A DNA stretch of 64,000 nucleotides, taken from NCBI RefSeq assembly GCF_004752005.1, contig NZ_CP038493.1:248001-312000 (forward strand), given 5' to 3'. The position numbers and the translations under genes were made by a program. Shown here in pieces: positions 18,718 through 28,879 of the stretch (its first letter is position 1; every line of letters starts with the position of its first letter). The stretch comes from Thalassotalea sp. HSM 43 (GTDB lineage Bacteria; Pseudomonadota; Gammaproteobacteria; Enterobacterales; Alteromonadaceae). The notes under the pieces are model-generated. The model had not been told where the DNA came from. It saw only the letters and a list, made by a program, of their open reading frames with translations, and made no database searches.

Positions 18718-20142
18718 ATGATCACCTGGTCTCAACTTAGTGCTAATGACAAGCAAAAAACACTAGCACGCCCTGCAATTAGTGACAGCGATACACTGCG
18801 AGACAATGTCGCTGATATCATTAATAAGGTCAGATGCAACGGCGATGACGCCCTATTTGCACTGACCAAAAAGTTTGACGGCGTAAGCTTAGCGTCTTTA
18901 CGTTTAACCGACAAAGCGGTTGTCAAAGCAACACAAAGCTTATCGGCTGAACGCAAATTGGCAATCCAAACCGCCTACAGTCAAATTGAAGCATTTCACA
19001 GCGCGCAAAAGGCACAAGATATTCAGGTCGAAACCATGCCTGGTGTTGAATGCATCTTAAAAACAGAAGCCATCGACAGTGTCGGTTTGTACATTCCCGC
19101 CGGTTCTGCACCGCTGCCATCGACGGTGTTAATGTTAGGCGTTCCGGCAAAGCTTGCGGGTTGTCGCCGTGTAGTATTGGTATGCCCACCAGACAAAAAT
19201 GGTGATATTGCCGATGAGATTATATACGCCGCTAAGTTGTGCCAAATAGGTGAGATTTATACCATTGGCGGCGCGCAAGCCGTGGCGGCATTGGCGCTAG
19301 GTACCGAGTCGATAGCAGCGGTAAATAAGGTGTTTGGCCCTGGCAATCGATTTGTCACCGAAGCCAAATCGCAATTATCGCAACAGGTGCCTGGCTTTGC
19401 CATAGACATGCCTGCAGGGCCGTCAGAGTTATTGGTTATTGCCGATGACAGTGCCAATCCAGCCTATGTTGCAGCGGATTTGTTATCGCAAGCAGAACAT
19501 GGCACGGACTCACAAGTTATTCTGCTAAGCGACAGTGAATCGGTTGCCAAAACGGTTAAACAACACGTCGAGTCACAATTGCAAAGCCTGTCTCGTAAAG
19601 CGATTGCCGAGCAAGCACTTGAGCAAAGCCGCTTTATTGTGACCGACTCTTTGCAACAAGCCGCCGAGGTTTCCAACCTTTATGGCCCAGAGCATTTGAG
19701 CATTCAAACCAGCGATAATGACACGTTATTGACCCAGCTGCGTGGTGCTGGCTCTATCTTTGTTGGCGATTTCACCCCTGAATCGGCTGGTGATTACGCC
19801 AGTGGCACCAACCATGTGCTACCCACCTATGGCTATTCAAAGGTATTGTCGTCTTTAAGTTTGGCTGACTTTTCCCGTCGTTATACGGTACAAACGCTAA
19901 GCCGACAAGGTCTTACCGCGTTAGCGCCAACCATCGTTGAGTTAACCGATGCTGAAGGTCTAGATGCCCATCAGCGTGCCGTCACCATTCGAGTTAACCC
20001 AGAGGTCGAGCGCACCTTAGCAAGTGAATTAGCAGCAACGCCAAAAGACCAAAATCAAATTAAAGATCAAGACCAAAAGGATGCTCCGCTCAAGGGCAAT
20101 ACCACACAGGACGCAACTGCAAAGGACAAAGCCGATGAGTAA
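18718..20142 (+). CDS. hisD: Histidinol dehydrogenase
   Basis: HisD oxidises L-histidinol to L-histidine in two NAD-dependent steps using a Zn-bound active site. The 474-residue protein shows GLYIPAGSAPLPSTVLML, KVFGPGNRFVTEAK, DMPAGPSELLVIAD, the SQAEHGTDSQ Zn-site segment, and YGPEHLSIQT. After residue about 440 there is a charged low-complexity tail rich in Lys, Asp and Gln that homologues lack; the usual length is about 430. Its last 8 bases overlap the hisC start. Confidence 0.97.
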   Translation: MITWSQLSANDKQKTLARPAISDSDTLRDNVADIINKVRCNGDDALFALTKKFDGVSLASLRLTDKAVVKATQSLSAERKLAIQTAYSQIEAFHSAQKAQDIQVETMPGVECILKTEAIDSVGLYIPAGSAPLPSTVLMLGVPAKLAGCRRVVLVCPPDKNGDIADEIIYAAKLCQIGEIYTIGGAQAVAALALGTESIAAVNKVFGPGNRFVTEAKSQLSQQVPGFAIDMPAGPSELLVIADDSANPAYVAADLLSQAEHGTDSQVILLSDSESVAKTVKQHVESQLQSLSRKAIAEQALEQSRFIVTDSLQQAAEVSNLYGPEHLSIQTSDNDTLLTQLRGAGSIFVGDFTPESAGDYASGTNHVLPTYGYSKVLSSLSLADFSRRYTVQTLSRQGLTALAPTIVELTDAEGLDAHQRAVTIRVNPEVERTLASELAATPKDQNQIKDQDQKDAPLKGNTTQDATAKDKADE

Positions 20143-21316
20143 TGTTGACGACAAAGCCTCACGCCTTAATCAGTATCAAAGCAACCTTGAGGACTGTCAG
20201 GCACAAAAGCTTGCCAATGAATTAGTGCGCCGCGATATCAAAGATATGGTGCCCTATCAGTCGGCAAGGCGTGAACAATCCCAAGGTAAAGTCTGGCTCA
20301 ATGCCAATGAAGCCGGTGACAGTCGCACAACAACCTTGTCTTTAGATACGCTCAATCGCTACCCAGACTTCCAACCGCAAGCCTTGATTGATGCCTACAG
20401 TGACTATTGCGGCATCGACAATCGATACTTACTCGCCACGCGTGGCGCTGATGAGGGTATCGAAGTGCTTATTCGCACCTTTTGCCAATCGGCACAAGAC
20501 AGTATTTTAATTTGTCCACCGACCTATGGCATGTACGCTATCAGCGCCGAAGCCCACAATACACGTGTGATTCACGCGCCGCTGTTAACAGACAACATGC
20601 AATTAGATATTAGCGCCATGCAGCAACACGTTGGCAAGGTGAAATTGGTGTTCATTTGTTCTCCAAATAACCCTACTGGCAACAACATCGACTTGGTCGA
20701 CATTGTTACTACCCTGGAATTATACAAAGACAGTGCCTTGGTTGTGATTGATGAAGCCTATATCGAATACTGCCCGGAAAAAACCTTAGTGCCATTACTG
20801 CATAAATATGCCAACTTGGTGATATTGCGCACCTTAAGTAAGGCCTTTGCTCTGGCCGGTTTGCGTTGCGGTTTTACCCTAGCGAATCCATCCATCATTG
20901 ATCAGTTGTGCAAAGTGATTGCGCCCTACCCAATCAGCCAACCGGTTGCCATGATTGCCAGCCAAGCACTGACTCAGCGCAGTGATATGCAAAACAGAGT
21001 GGCAAGCACCAAGCAACTTAGGGATAAAACCCAAGACTTCCTGCAACAACAACCTTGGCTGGTGCAACTATTTGAGTCAAACAGCAATTATTTGCTGTTT
21101 CGTGTTGATAATAGCCAAGCGTTATTTACCAGCTTGCTTGAACAAGGGGTGGTCATTCGTAACCAGTCCAAACAGCTTGGGCTGGATGATTGCCTCAGAG
21201 TCAGTATTGGCAGTGAAGCCGAATTACAACAATTTTTCATCGCCGTATTAAGCTTTAACGAGCAGTTCTATGGCACCAGTACCGACAATCTATTTAATAA
21301 AGAAACACAGGAATAA
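20135..21316 (+). CDS. hisC: Histidinol-phosphate aminotransferase
   Basis: HisC is a PLP enzyme converting imidazole-acetol phosphate and glutamate to histidinol phosphate. The 393-residue protein has the aminotransferase core: NANEAGD near 55, the [10 protein letters not shown] segment, [17 protein letters not shown] and the PLP Lys in [16 protein letters not shown]. The ATG at 20135 has AAAGGA upstream and overlaps hisD by 8 bases; an open frame exists upstream inside the hisD tail but without a site. About 35 residues precede the usual N-terminus (typical length about 355). Confidence 0.96.
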   Translation: MSNVDDKASRLNQYQSNLEDCQAQKLANELVRRDIKDMVPYQSARREQSQGKVWLNANEAGDSRTTTLSLDTLNRYPDFQPQALIDAYSDYCGIDNRYLLATRGADEGIEVLIRTFCQSAQDSILICPPTYGMYAISAEAHNTRVIHAPLLTDNMQLDISAMQQHVGKVKLVFICSPNNPTGNNIDLVDIVTTLELYKDSALVVIDEAYIEYCPEKTLVPLLHKYANLVILRTLSKAFALAGLRCGFTLANPSIIDQLCKVIAPYPISQPVAMIASQALTQRSDMQNRVASTKQLRDKTQDFLQQQPWLVQLFESNSNYLLFRVDNSQALFTSLLEQGVVIRNQSKQLGLDDCLRVSIGSEAELQQFFIAVLSFNEQFYGTSTDNLFNKETQE

Positions 21317-21318
21317 CC

Positions 21319-22413
21319 ATGAGTCAGGCCCTCGATTTTATAAAAGACAACAGCAATATTTTATTTATCGACCGCGACGGAACCTTGATAGAGGAACCGC
21401 CAATCGATAAGCAAGTCGACAGTTTGGCAAAACTGGTATTTGAGCCATCGGTCATTCCGGCTCTATTGCAACTGCAAGCTGCGGGCTACATTCTGGTGAT
21501 GGTATCTAACCAAGATGGCTTAGGCACAAGCAGCTATCCTCAAGCCGACTTTGACCAGCCTCACGATAAAATGATGGCGTTATTTGCATCACAAGGTGTG
21601 CAGTTTGCTGATGTGCTTATTTGCCCACATTTTGATGAAGATAACTGCAGTTGCCGTAAGCCTAAACTCGGTTTGGTCAGCGATTACCTACAGCAACAGA
21701 AAATCAATTTTGCTAACTCGTTTGTTATTGGTGACCGAGACACCGACGTGCAATTGGCCAGCAACATGGGCTTGCGAGCTTTTAAATACGATAGAGATCA
21801 ACTTAACTGGAATGATATCTGCGATCAGTTACTGCGCAACGACCGTATTGCCAGCGTTACCCGTACCACCAAAGAAACCGACATTAATGTTGAGGTAAAC
21901 CTTGATCGCCAAGGTGGCTCACAAATAAGCACCGGCATCGGCTTTTTCGATCACATGCTTGATCAAATCGCCACCCACGGTGGTTTTTACCTCAATTGTC
22001 AGGTAACGGGCGACTTGCATATAGACGATCATCACAGCGTTGAAGACACCGCATTAGCTTTGGGTGAGGCACTAAAACAAGCCCTTGGTAATAAGCGTGG
22101 TATCGACCGCTTTGGTTTTGTGTTGCCGATGGATGAGTGTCGAGCCGAATGCAGCATTGATTTATCTGGCCGCCCGCATATCGAGTTTAACGCCGAATTT
22201 AGCGACAACCGTGTTGGTGAAATGTCGACGCAAATGGTCAGTCACTTTTTTAAAAGTTTGACCGATGCCATGGCCGTCACCCTGCACCTTTCGACCAGCC
22301 AAGGTAACTGCCATCATCAAGTGGAAAGTTTATTTAAAGTGTTCGGCCGTGCGTTAGGCCAAGCCATTAAGGTCAGTGGAGACGCATTACCAAGTTCAAA
22401 AGGCGTTTTGTAA
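21319..22413 (+). CDS. hisB: Bifunctional histidinol-phosphatase / imidazoleglycerol-phosphate dehydratase
   Basis: HisB carries two activities: an N-terminal HAD phosphatase ([12 protein letters not shown], the Zn-binding [26 protein letters not shown]) acting on histidinol phosphate, and a C-terminal dehydratase (from about 170) with [17 protein letters not shown] and [14 protein letters not shown], whose His residues bind Mn. The 364-residue length matches the fused enterobacterial form (355). AGGA lies just upstream of the ATG, two bases after the hisC stop. Confidence 0.97.
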   Translation: MSQALDFIKDNSNILFIDRDGTLIEEPPIDKQVDSLAKLVFEPSVIPALLQLQAAGYILVMVSNQDGLGTSSYPQADFDQPHDKMMALFASQGVQFADVLICPHFDEDNCSCRKPKLGLVSDYLQQQKINFANSFVIGDRDTDVQLASNMGLRAFKYDRDQLNWNDICDQLLRNDRIASVTRTTKETDINVEVNLDRQGGSQISTGIGFFDHMLDQIATHGGFYLNCQVTGDLHIDDHHSVEDTALALGEALKQALGNKRGIDRFGFVLPMDECRAECSIDLSGRPHIEFNAEFSDNRVGEMSTQMVSHFFKSLTDAMAVTLHLSTSQGNCHHQVESLFKVFGRALGQAIKVSGDALPSSKGVL

Positions 22414-22418
22414 TGGTT

Positions 22419-22460
22419 GCCTGACGATAGCTCAGCTATTCAAACCTTAGCTGGTCAGGC
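22419..22460 (+). other. Hairpin in the hisB-hisH gap
   Basis: GCCTGAC and GTCAGGC enclose a second possible stem (ATAGCT/AGCTAT). The 108-base gap is the largest between structural genes of this operon. No T-run follows, so it is not an obvious terminator; it could adjust message stability. Confidence 0.5.
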
Positions 22461-22521
22461 TTTAGCAATTTAGGCTTTAGCGATATGTGCAATAACATAG
22501 TTTTTATATAGGAAACACCAC

Positions 22522-23160
22522 GTGATAACAGATTCCGACATCAATACATCAACGCCAGACGCGCTGATCATCGATACCGGTTGTGCCAACATCAATTCAT
22601 TGAAGTTTGCCTTGCAGCGCCTCGGCTATAACATCGTAGTCAGTGATGATCACGATGCCATAAAAGCCGCTAAAAAAGTGTTTTTACCTGGCGTTGGTGC
22701 CGCCGCCTACGCGATGGCAGGGATCAAACAAAAGCGTCTCGATGCCTTGGTGCCAACGCTAAGCCAACCTTTGCTCGGTATTTGTTTGGGTATGCAATTA
22801 TTAACCAAGCAATCGACCGAAAATGAACAAGCGACCGATTGTTTAGGCATCATTGATAGCCAGATAAACGCCATAGAGAACACCACCGAACAGGCGTTAC
22901 GCATGCCTCATATGGGCTGGAACAACCTGGGCTCTATTGCCAACTCGCCACTGTTTACTGGTATTACTGAGCAAGATTACTTTTATTTTGTGCATAGCTA
23001 TTGTGCGCCTGTAGGCGATGCAACCCTTGCTCAGTGTCACTATGGCCAAGCGTTTTCTGCAAGCTTAGCTCGCGATAACTTTTATGGGGTGCAATTTCAC
23101 CCTGAGCGCTCCGGTAAAAGCGGTGCCAAACTTCTCAAAAACTTTATGGAGAATTGCTGA
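22522..23160 (+). CDS. hisH: Imidazole glycerol phosphate synthase, glutaminase subunit
   Basis: HisH supplies ammonia from glutamine to HisF. The 212-residue class I glutaminase has the oxyanion segment FLPGVGAA, the nucleophile in LLGICLGMQLL (Cys near 88), and the VQFHPERSGK motif carrying His and Glu of the triad. The start is GTG at 22522 with AGGAAAC upstream. The TGA stop overlaps the hisA ATG. Confidence 0.96.
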   Translation: MITDSDINTSTPDALIIDTGCANINSLKFALQRLGYNIVVSDDHDAIKAAKKVFLPGVGAAAYAMAGIKQKRLDALVPTLSQPLLGICLGMQLLTKQSTENEQATDCLGIIDSQINAIENTTEQALRMPHMGWNNLGSIANSPLFTGITEQDYFYFVHSYCAPVGDATLAQCHYGQAFSASLARDNFYGVQFHPERSGKSGAKLLKNFMENC

Positions 23161-23897
23161 TGATCATTCCGGCAATTGATTTAATCGATGGTAAAACCGT
23201 ACGCTTATATCAAGGTGATTACGGTCAAAAAACCGAATACAAACAAACGCCAGAAGCGCTAGTTGAACAGTACTTTAACGATGGTGGCCAACGTTTACAC
23301 TTGGTTGATTTAGACGGTGCAAAAAACAGTGATAATCGTCAAACCAAACGGTTAAGTGAGATCATTGCCATGGCACCTATGCCGGTGCAAGTTGGCGGTG
23401 GTGTGCGTGAGCAAAAAGACGTCGACACCTTGCTTGAACTCGGCGCCAGTGGCGTCGTGATCGGCAGTTTGGCGATCAAACAACCACAGTTAGTTAAAGA
23501 TTGGTTGCAGCAATATGGCAAGCAACGCATTGTCTTAGCGCTGGATGTGCAAATAAATGAGCTTGGTGAAAAACGCTTACCGACCCACGGTTGGATCGAA
23601 CAAAGCGAGCAAACCTTAGAGCAATTAATTCGCTTTTACGGCGCCGACAATATCGCTCAGATTTTATGTACTGACATTTCCAAAGACGGCACCTTGCAAG
23701 GCTCTAATGTCGACTTATATCAACAAATGAAACAAGCCTTTCCACAAATATTCTGGCAAGCTTCAGGCGGCATTGGCAGCTTAAATGATATCAAACAAGT
23801 CGCCACATCTGGCGCCGATGGTATTATTTTAGGTCGTGCCTTATTAGAAGGTAAATTTACCGTCAAGGAGGCTATCACATGCTGGCAAGACGCATAA
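23160..23897 (+). CDS. hisA: ProFAR isomerase
   Basis: HisA isomerises ProFAR to PRFAR in a TIM barrel. The 245-residue protein begins [19 protein letters not shown] with the catalytic Asp, has the phosphate-binding VGGGVR and [10 protein letters not shown] loops, and [12 protein letters not shown] with the second Asp. I start it at the ATG overlapping the hisH stop (TGATG), not at the TTG six bases earlier. It overlaps hisF by 19 bases. Confidence 0.97.
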   Translation: MIIPAIDLIDGKTVRLYQGDYGQKTEYKQTPEALVEQYFNDGGQRLHLVDLDGAKNSDNRQTKRLSEIIAMAPMPVQVGGGVREQKDVDTLLELGASGVVIGSLAIKQPQLVKDWLQQYGKQRIVLALDVQINELGEKRLPTHGWIEQSEQTLEQLIRFYGADNIAQILCTDISKDGTLQGSNVDLYQQMKQAFPQIFWQASGGIGSLNDIKQVATSGADGIILGRALLEGKFTVKEAITCWQDA

Positions 23898-24652
23898 TTC
23901 CTTGTTTGGATGTTCGTGATGGCGTGGTGGTCAAAGGCGTCAAATTTCGCAATCATGAAATCATCGGTGACATCGTACCGCTGGCACAACGCTACGCCGC
24001 CGAAGGTGCTGATGAATTGGTATTTTACGATATTACCGCCAGCTCAGATGCCCGTGTTGTCGATAAAAGCTGGGTTGAGAAAATAGCCCGCGTTATCGAC
24101 ATCCCCTTTTGTGTCGCCGGTGGCATCAAAACCGAGCAAGATGCGCAAACCTTGTTAGCGATGGGCGCAGATAAAATTTCGATTAACTCACCAGCGTTAA
24201 ACGACCCGGATTTAATCTCACGCCTAACCGCACAATTTGGTCAGCAGTGTGTGGTGGTTGGTATTGACTCGTATTTTGATCAAGACACAGGCCAATATCA
24301 GGTATACCAATACACCGGTGATGAAAGCAAAACCGCCAAAACCCGGTGGAATACCCATGACTGGGTCAAAGAAGTACAACAACGTGGCGCCGGCGAAATC
24401 GTGCTAAATGTGATGAACCAAGATGGCGTGCGCCAAGGTTACGATATAAAACAGCTGAGTTCGGTGCGAGCAGTATGTCAAATACCCCTTATTGCCTCTG
24501 GTGGCGCCGGTACGATGGCGCACTTTAAAGACGCTTTCGTCGATGCCGATGTCGACGGAGCGTTAGCGGCGAGCGTGTTTCATAAAGGCATCATAGATAT
24601 TAACGATTTAAAAGATTACCTACGCGGGCAAGGCATTGCCATGCGCAGCTAG
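23879..24652 (+). CDS. hisF: Imidazole glycerol phosphate synthase, cyclase subunit
   Basis: HisF uses ammonia from HisH to close the imidazole ring, producing IGP and AICAR. The 257-residue TIM barrel begins [15 protein letters not shown] with catalytic Asp, contains [18 protein letters not shown], the second Asp in [11 protein letters not shown] and the SGGAGT phosphate loop. AAGGAG is placed eight bases before the ATG, inside the end of hisA. Confidence 0.97.
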   Translation: MLARRIIPCLDVRDGVVVKGVKFRNHEIIGDIVPLAQRYAAEGADELVFYDITASSDARVVDKSWVEKIARVIDIPFCVAGGIKTEQDAQTLLAMGADKISINSPALNDPDLISRLTAQFGQQCVVVGIDSYFDQDTGQYQVYQYTGDESKTAKTRWNTHDWVKEVQQRGAGEIVLNVMNQDGVRQGYDIKQLSSVRAVCQIPLIASGGAGTMAHFKDAFVDADVDGALAASVFHKGIIDINDLKDYLRGQGIAMRS

Positions 24653-24682
24653 CGCTCATACGAGCGCAAGCGCCGCGGCTGA

Positions 24683-24731
24683 GAGCTAAGAACTAAGAGC
24701 TAAGAGCTAAGAGCTAAGAGCTAAGAGCTAA
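24683..24731. repeat. Seven-copy 7-bp microsatellite (GAGCTAA) in the his operon
   Basis: Seven consecutive heptamers, six GAGCTAA and one GAACTAA (the second), lie between the hisF stop and the hisI ribosome site. Copy-number change by slippage would alter the spacing but no reading frame. Confidence 0.9.
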
Positions 24732-24750
24732 CCATATTAAAGGAAACAAC

Positions 24751-25368
24751 ATGCTTGTAACGAACCATAATATAGAGTCACTTTCTTGGGACAAGATGGA
24801 TAACCTGATCCCAGCAATCGTTCAGCACGCCGATACCGGCAGCGTATTGATGCAAGGCTATATGAACCAAGAGGCGTTAAGCGCAACGTTAACCAATCAA
24901 AAAGCCACCTTTTTTTCTCGCTCAAAACAGCGTCTTTGGCAAAAAGGTGAATCCTCAGGCAATACCTTAGATGTGGTGAGTATCGTCGCCGATTGTGACC
25001 AAGACAGCCTGTTGATATTGGCACGGCCTCATGGACCAACGTGCCACTTAGGCACAGATTCATGCTTTCCCGAGCAAGATATAGCGGATAAAAACTTTCT
25101 TGCCTACTTAGAGCAGGTCATACATGCACGCAAAAACGACAAACCGGAAGACAGTTATACAGCGAAATTATTAGCCAGCGGTACCAAACGCTGTGCGCAA
25201 AAAGTAGGTGAAGAAGGCGTCGAAGTCGCACTTGCTGCTGCCACCAACGACCGTGACGAGTTGCTTAATGAATGTGCCGATTTGTTTTATCACAGCTTAG
25301 TTTTACTTGCTGAGCAAAATGTTGATTTAAAAGAAGTGATGAAGGTATTACAATCACGCCATCAATAA
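24751..25368 (+). CDS. hisI: Bifunctional PR-AMP cyclohydrolase / PR-ATP pyrophosphatase
   Basis: HisIE performs steps two and three of histidine synthesis. The N-terminal cyclohydrolase domain has [25 protein letters not shown] and the Zn/Mg ligands in DCDQDSLL and CHLG; the C-terminal pyrophosphatase domain (about 115-205) has [20 protein letters not shown] and the NECADLFYH helix. Length 205 agrees with E. coli (203). AAAGGAAAC precedes the ATG. It is the last gene of the hisGDCBHAFI operon. Confidence 0.97.
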   Translation: MLVTNHNIESLSWDKMDNLIPAIVQHADTGSVLMQGYMNQEALSATLTNQKATFFSRSKQRLWQKGESSGNTLDVVSIVADCDQDSLLILARPHGPTCHLGTDSCFPEQDIADKNFLAYLEQVIHARKNDKPEDSYTAKLLASGTKRCAQKVGEEGVEVALAAATNDRDELLNECADLFYHSLVLLAEQNVDLKEVMKVLQSRHQ

Positions 25369-25387
25369 TTTTTTAAATGCATCCCCA

Positions 25388-25861
25388 ATGAGTAAGACAA
25401 TGTACTGGCAGGCCAAAACCTTTCAACAGTTGAGCATCAACGAGCTTTATGACGCGTTAAAATTGCGAGTCGACATTTTTGTGGTTGAACAAGAGTGTTT
25501 CTACCCCGAGCTTGACGATGCCGATCGCCATCCCCAAACCTTGCATTTGCTGGGCTATGATGATGACACCCTAGCCTGTTATTTACGCATCTTGGCAAAA
25601 GGCGTGTCTTATGATGATTACGTCAGCATAGGCCGTGTTGCTACCGCCGAGAGTCACCGCGGGAGTGGTCTGGGTAAAGAGATGATGGTTCAGGCATTAG
25701 ACTTATGTCAGCAGCATTTTGCTGGACAAGATATCAAAATTTCTGCGCAGCAATACCTAGAAACGTTTTATCAAGACTTAGGGTTTGCTACCGTCTCAGA
25801 GATGTACCTCGAAGACGGCATTCCGCATATTGGCATGCTTAAGGCGTGTCAGCCTGTTTAA
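25388..25861 (+). CDS. elaA: ElaA-type GNAT acetyltransferase
   Basis: A 157-residue protein of the ElaA branch of GNAT acetyltransferases, whose substrate is unknown. The signature LRVDIFVVEQECFYPELDDAD, the beta-4 strand IGRVATAESHRGSGLGKEMM with the acetyl-CoA loop, and the C-terminal YLEDGIPHIGM are characteristic. It begins 19 bases after hisI on the same strand and could be read through from the his operon. The start may be this ATG or one twelve bases later; neither ribosome site is strong. Confidence 0.85.
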   Translation: MSKTMYWQAKTFQQLSINELYDALKLRVDIFVVEQECFYPELDDADRHPQTLHLLGYDDDTLACYLRILAKGVSYDDYVSIGRVATAESHRGSGLGKEMMVQALDLCQQHFAGQDIKISAQQYLETFYQDLGFATVSEMYLEDGIPHIGMLKACQPV

Positions 25862-25874
25862 CTTGGATTGTGTT

Positions 25875-25927
25875 TTTTCAAAGTTTGAGTTTCAAGGCTC
25901 CATTTTCAAAGTTTGAGTTTCAAAGCT
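25875..25927. repeat. Two 25-bp direct repeats after elaA
   Basis: Bases 25875-25899 and 25903-25927 share the core TTTTCAAAGTTTGAGTTTC with one difference. They lie in the convergent gap between elaA and the SIMPL gene. Confidence 0.75.
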
Positions 25928-25940
25928 TGTTGGCTACCAA

Positions 25941-26678
25941 CTAGATCGCTAATTTGTAAATCACATGAATGGTTTTTGATATCTCGATAAACTGCGGCTC
26001 AAAGACGGTAATCGGCGCTGCTTTGCGAGCAAATGAACCGTATTGTACGTATCTGTCGGCAACCGCAAATGACGCTAAGGCATTGTTAAATGAGCCGCTA
26101 TCATTGATAGCAAACACTGACTCGATATCAACCCCTAACCCTTTCGCCAAACGTTGCGCTTTTTGTTTGGCTTTCTTGCCCGCGTCAAACACGAGTTCGG
26201 CGCTGATCTGTTCGCGTTCGCTATGATCAAAACGTGATTCGATGTCTTGCACATGTTCAGCCTTATACAAAATATTGACGATGTCGCTGTATTGGCTTAA
26301 CTCAGACAGTTCAAGTTTAAATGCCTGCCTGACTTCATAACCCAGTATATCTAACGAGTTATAGTCATCATCACGTTTGCGCTTTGCCCGTTTACTGATT
26401 TCAAATGAGGTGATTTGCTCACTTTTTATGCCAAGCCGGGTTAGCTGCTCAAGCATTGTGGTAACACTCATATGCAGTAGTTCACTGGCGACATCCGCTT
26501 GTTTGTCGAAAGTTAACAACTGAAACGATAGACTTGCTTGATTCGGTTGCACTTGCCGCTCGCTCGTCACCTCAACCGTCACAAACGGAAAATCCGGTAG
26601 AGCTTGTGCTGCTGTTTGCGTTGCTATGATTGACATCAACCAAGATAACACCACAATAACACCATGGGTCGTTTTCAT
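25941..26678 (-). CDS. SIMPL-domain (DUF541) exported protein
   Basis: A 245-residue protein with a signal peptide (1-24, cleavage near TAAQA) and a SIMPL domain over most of the rest: the VTVEVTSERQVQPNQASLSF strand, the EISKRAKRKRD loop and the GYEVRQAFKLEL strand are typical. Family members are periplasmic or surface-exposed and include E. coli YggE, which reduces oxidative stress by an unknown mechanism. AAAAAGGACAC lies before the ATG. It lies downstream of an anti-sigma-like gene on the same strand, across a 140-base gap. Confidence 0.85.
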   Translation of the reverse strand: MKTTHGVIVVLSWLMSIIATQTAAQALPDFPFVTVEVTSERQVQPNQASLSFQLLTFDKQADVASELLHMSVTTMLEQLTRLGIKSEQITSFEISKRAKRKRDDDYNSLDILGYEVRQAFKLELSELSQYSDIVNILYKAEHVQDIESRFDHSEREQISAELVFDAGKKAKQKAQRLAKGLGVDIESVFAINDSGSFNNALASFAVADRYVQYGSFARKAAPITVFEPQFIEISKTIHVIYKLAI

Positions 26679-26818
26679 ACTGTGTCCTTTTTATTGGTAA
26701 ATTACATTGTCTGATTTACGCGCTGTTAGCTATAGGTGATTGATACAGTCTACGATTGCAGCGATAAAGACGGTGTATGAAAATGCTCACCGTTTTGAAT
26801 CAGCGTCTTTCAGTATCA

Positions 26819-27562
26819 TTAATGCACTTCATCACATTGATGCACGTGTTCGTTATTTAATAACGCCAACACCGTATTACCATTGGCATATAAATCCACA
26901 TACTGGCCTTCTCTGGTTTCGTCCAATAACGGATCCGCCAGCAAATATTGCTCAACCTCTTCAAACGCCAGCAATTGCAAATTCTTATCGCAAAACTCAA
27001 TAAACCACATATCCTTTTCTTTGATCAACCGTCCAGTCACAACCTGATTGGCATAAAGCGTCTGCTGTTGATCAGCAAACACATGTTGCTGCTCTTGAAA
27101 GTACTCACTGACTTGCTGATTAAAGGCATCGATTTTAGCGGCATCGTCGATGGCAGCAATGGCATTAAACTGCATCGGGCGCTTATTAACCGGTTGAAAT
27201 TCCGGTAACGCCAAACTGGCAAGCTGGTCTGCATCTTCAGTTTGTGAGCTGTCCGTTGCCGGTTGTTCAAGCACCACCACATCGAGTTTTTTCACCGCCA
27301 CGGTATCCAGCTGCTGCTTAAGTTGGTCAAACAGTGGCACCGCAACAACAAACATCAATGCCGCAAAACCAGCGACTTTAAACGACGACCAATTTTGGTA
27401 TTTGTGATGTAAGCGACGACTGATATCGTCACTGTTTTGCATACGAGCAGACAGGTCATCTTTTATCTGTTGTTGCTGCTTACCACTCGCCTGATTGGCT
27501 TGCTTACGACCTTGGTATAGTGCATCGAGTTGTTGGTCAAATTTATCATCGTGGTTACTCAT
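26819..27562 (-). CDS. Probable anti-sigma factor, single-pass membrane protein
   Basis: The 247-residue protein has a Gln-rich N-terminal soluble part (1-60), one transmembrane segment (about 65-82, VAGFAALMFVVAVPLF) and a long C-terminal domain outside the cytoplasm. It overlaps the sigma factor gene by 8 bases with a strong AGGAGG, the layout of sigma/anti-sigma pairs. I see no zinc-finger HxxxCxxC motif, so it is not the ZAS type; sequence alone does not prove an anti-sigma function. Two cysteines near the C-terminus (FCDKN and QCDEV) could sense redox state. Confidence 0.6.
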   Translation of the reverse strand: MSNHDDKFDQQLDALYQGRKQANQASGKQQQQIKDDLSARMQNSDDISRRLHHKYQNWSSFKVAGFAALMFVVAVPLFDQLKQQLDTVAVKKLDVVVLEQPATDSSQTEDADQLASLALPEFQPVNKRPMQFNAIAAIDDAAKIDAFNQQVSEYFQEQQHVFADQQQTLYANQVVTGRLIKEKDMWFIEFCDKNLQLLAFEEVEQYLLADPLLDETREGQYVDLYANGNTVLALLNNEHVHQCDEVH

Positions 27563-28166
27563 GGTAACCTCCTAAAAGCTGTTTAAAGGTGTTGCGGGCA
27601 TAACGCAATCGAGATTTGATGGTTTCTGACTTTTCTTGGCAAATCTCACTGATCTCGACAATCGAAAAGCCTTCTTGTTGCAATACAAATGCTTCACGTT
27701 GAGCAAATGGTAGGTTGGCTAAGACGTTATCAAAGGCCTGTTGTAAATCGCCATCTTGCTCGACCGTTTGCAAACTCTCTTGATTTGCCACGTGTACTTC
27801 ATCGAGTGTTTCAAACTGCCAACGTTGTTGGCTTCGTAACTCATCGATTAACGCATTACGAGCAATACGAAACACCCAGGCTTTACCACTGTTACCGCCT
27901 TTATCAACAAATAAAGGTGCCTTGTCCAACACTTTTAGCCAGGTAATTTGAGTGATGTCTTGCGCCAGCGTTTTGTCACTTTGGCTAAGCACGTAATGGA
28001 ACACATCTTGATGTAAACGATCGACCAGAAGATGCAGTGCCGTTTCGTCCTGCTGTTTGGCAAATGTTCGTAGCAATTGCTCGTTAGAGGCTGACGACAG
28101 TCCGTGCAATGCTTGCCGTAAGCCTTGCCAAAACGAGGCACGGGTAGTCGCGCTAGCGTTATCCAT
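27555..28166 (-). CDS. ECF-type RNA polymerase sigma factor
   Basis: A 203-residue sigma-70 family ECF factor. Region 2 contains AQDITQITWLKVL and GKAWVFRIARNALIDELRSQQR (about 65-120), and region 4 contains LPFAQREAFVLQQEGFSIVEISEICQ and KSRLRYARNTFKQLL. The ATG at 28166 begins the conserved part; an upstream in-frame TTG at 28223 has its purine run too close to be used. It is co-transcribed with the downstream anti-sigma candidate. The promoter set it reads is unknown. Confidence 0.88.
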   Translation of the reverse strand: MDNASATTRASFWQGLRQALHGLSSASNEQLLRTFAKQQDETALHLLVDRLHQDVFHYVLSQSDKTLAQDITQITWLKVLDKAPLFVDKGGNSGKAWVFRIARNALIDELRSQQRWQFETLDEVHVANQESLQTVEQDGDLQQAFDNVLANLPFAQREAFVLQQEGFSIVEISEICQEKSETIKSRLRYARNTFKQLLGGYHE

Positions 28167-28270
28167 ATCGCGCCCCGCATCTCGTTTTGACCAACGTAAA
28201 GAGGATATTTTGATCAAAGGCAATCCCTTTTATCGACTTGTTATTATTCTAATAATCAACAGATTATCAC

Positions 28271-28879
28271 CTAACCATTAGCCTGGTCTAATGTAAAATC
28301 TAATTGCACTGTCATACCATGTTGTGCAACCGGTTGACCGTCAACGAGCTTGGCTTTGTACTTCCATTTTTTCAGTGCCCGCTTGGCCTCTTTATCAAAG
28401 GTACGCTTAGGATTAGACTCCACTATTTCAATATTGGTTACTGCCCCAAGCTCATTAATACTGAACGATAAGATCACCCACCCCTCTTTACCTTCACGTG
28501 CGGCAATCGCAGGATACTTAGGCGATACCCGGACAATAGGTCGCGCCTCATGATCCGCCATAACAAAATTGTCCATACTGTCCAGCGATGAATCGTTCAT
28601 ACTCGGTCCAGGTACGGATATATCGATATCAATACCCTGCGATGTACTTGCCACAGGTGTTGGTGATGGTGGCGTCGTTCTTGGCTTTGGTGGCGGCTTT
28701 ATTTTACGCTCATTGGTTTTCACTGTGCTGTCTTTAGGTGGTTCGACGAACTCTATGGGCGTGTATGCTAATGGTTCACTAATTCCGCCTTGCTTAGGTG
28801 TGACTAACGAGGCCATGACCACAAATAGCGCGAATACAACCATACTGGTGATGGTTAACAAAGATACGAGTTTTTTCAT
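28271..28879 (-). CDS. TonB-family energy transducer protein
   Basis: A 202-residue protein with an N-terminal membrane anchor (about 4-24), a Pro/Lys-rich spacer (KIKPPPKPRTTPPSPTP) and a C-terminal TonB domain containing the YPAIAAREGKEGWVILSF and FDKEAKRALKKWKYKAKL segments. TonB proteins carry proton-motive energy to outer-membrane receptors. The ATG at 28879 has AGGAG six bases upstream. A similar gene lies directly upstream at 29162. ExbB/ExbD partners are not in the window. Confidence 0.85.
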   Translation of the reverse strand: MKKLVSLLTITSMVVFALFVVMASLVTPKQGGISEPLAYTPIEFVEPPKDSTVKTNERKIKPPPKPRTTPPSPTPVASTSQGIDIDISVPGPSMNDSSLDSMDNFVMADHEARPIVRVSPKYPAIAAREGKEGWVILSFSINELGAVTNIEIVESNPKRTFDKEAKRALKKWKYKAKLVDGQPVAQHGMTVQLDFTLDQANG

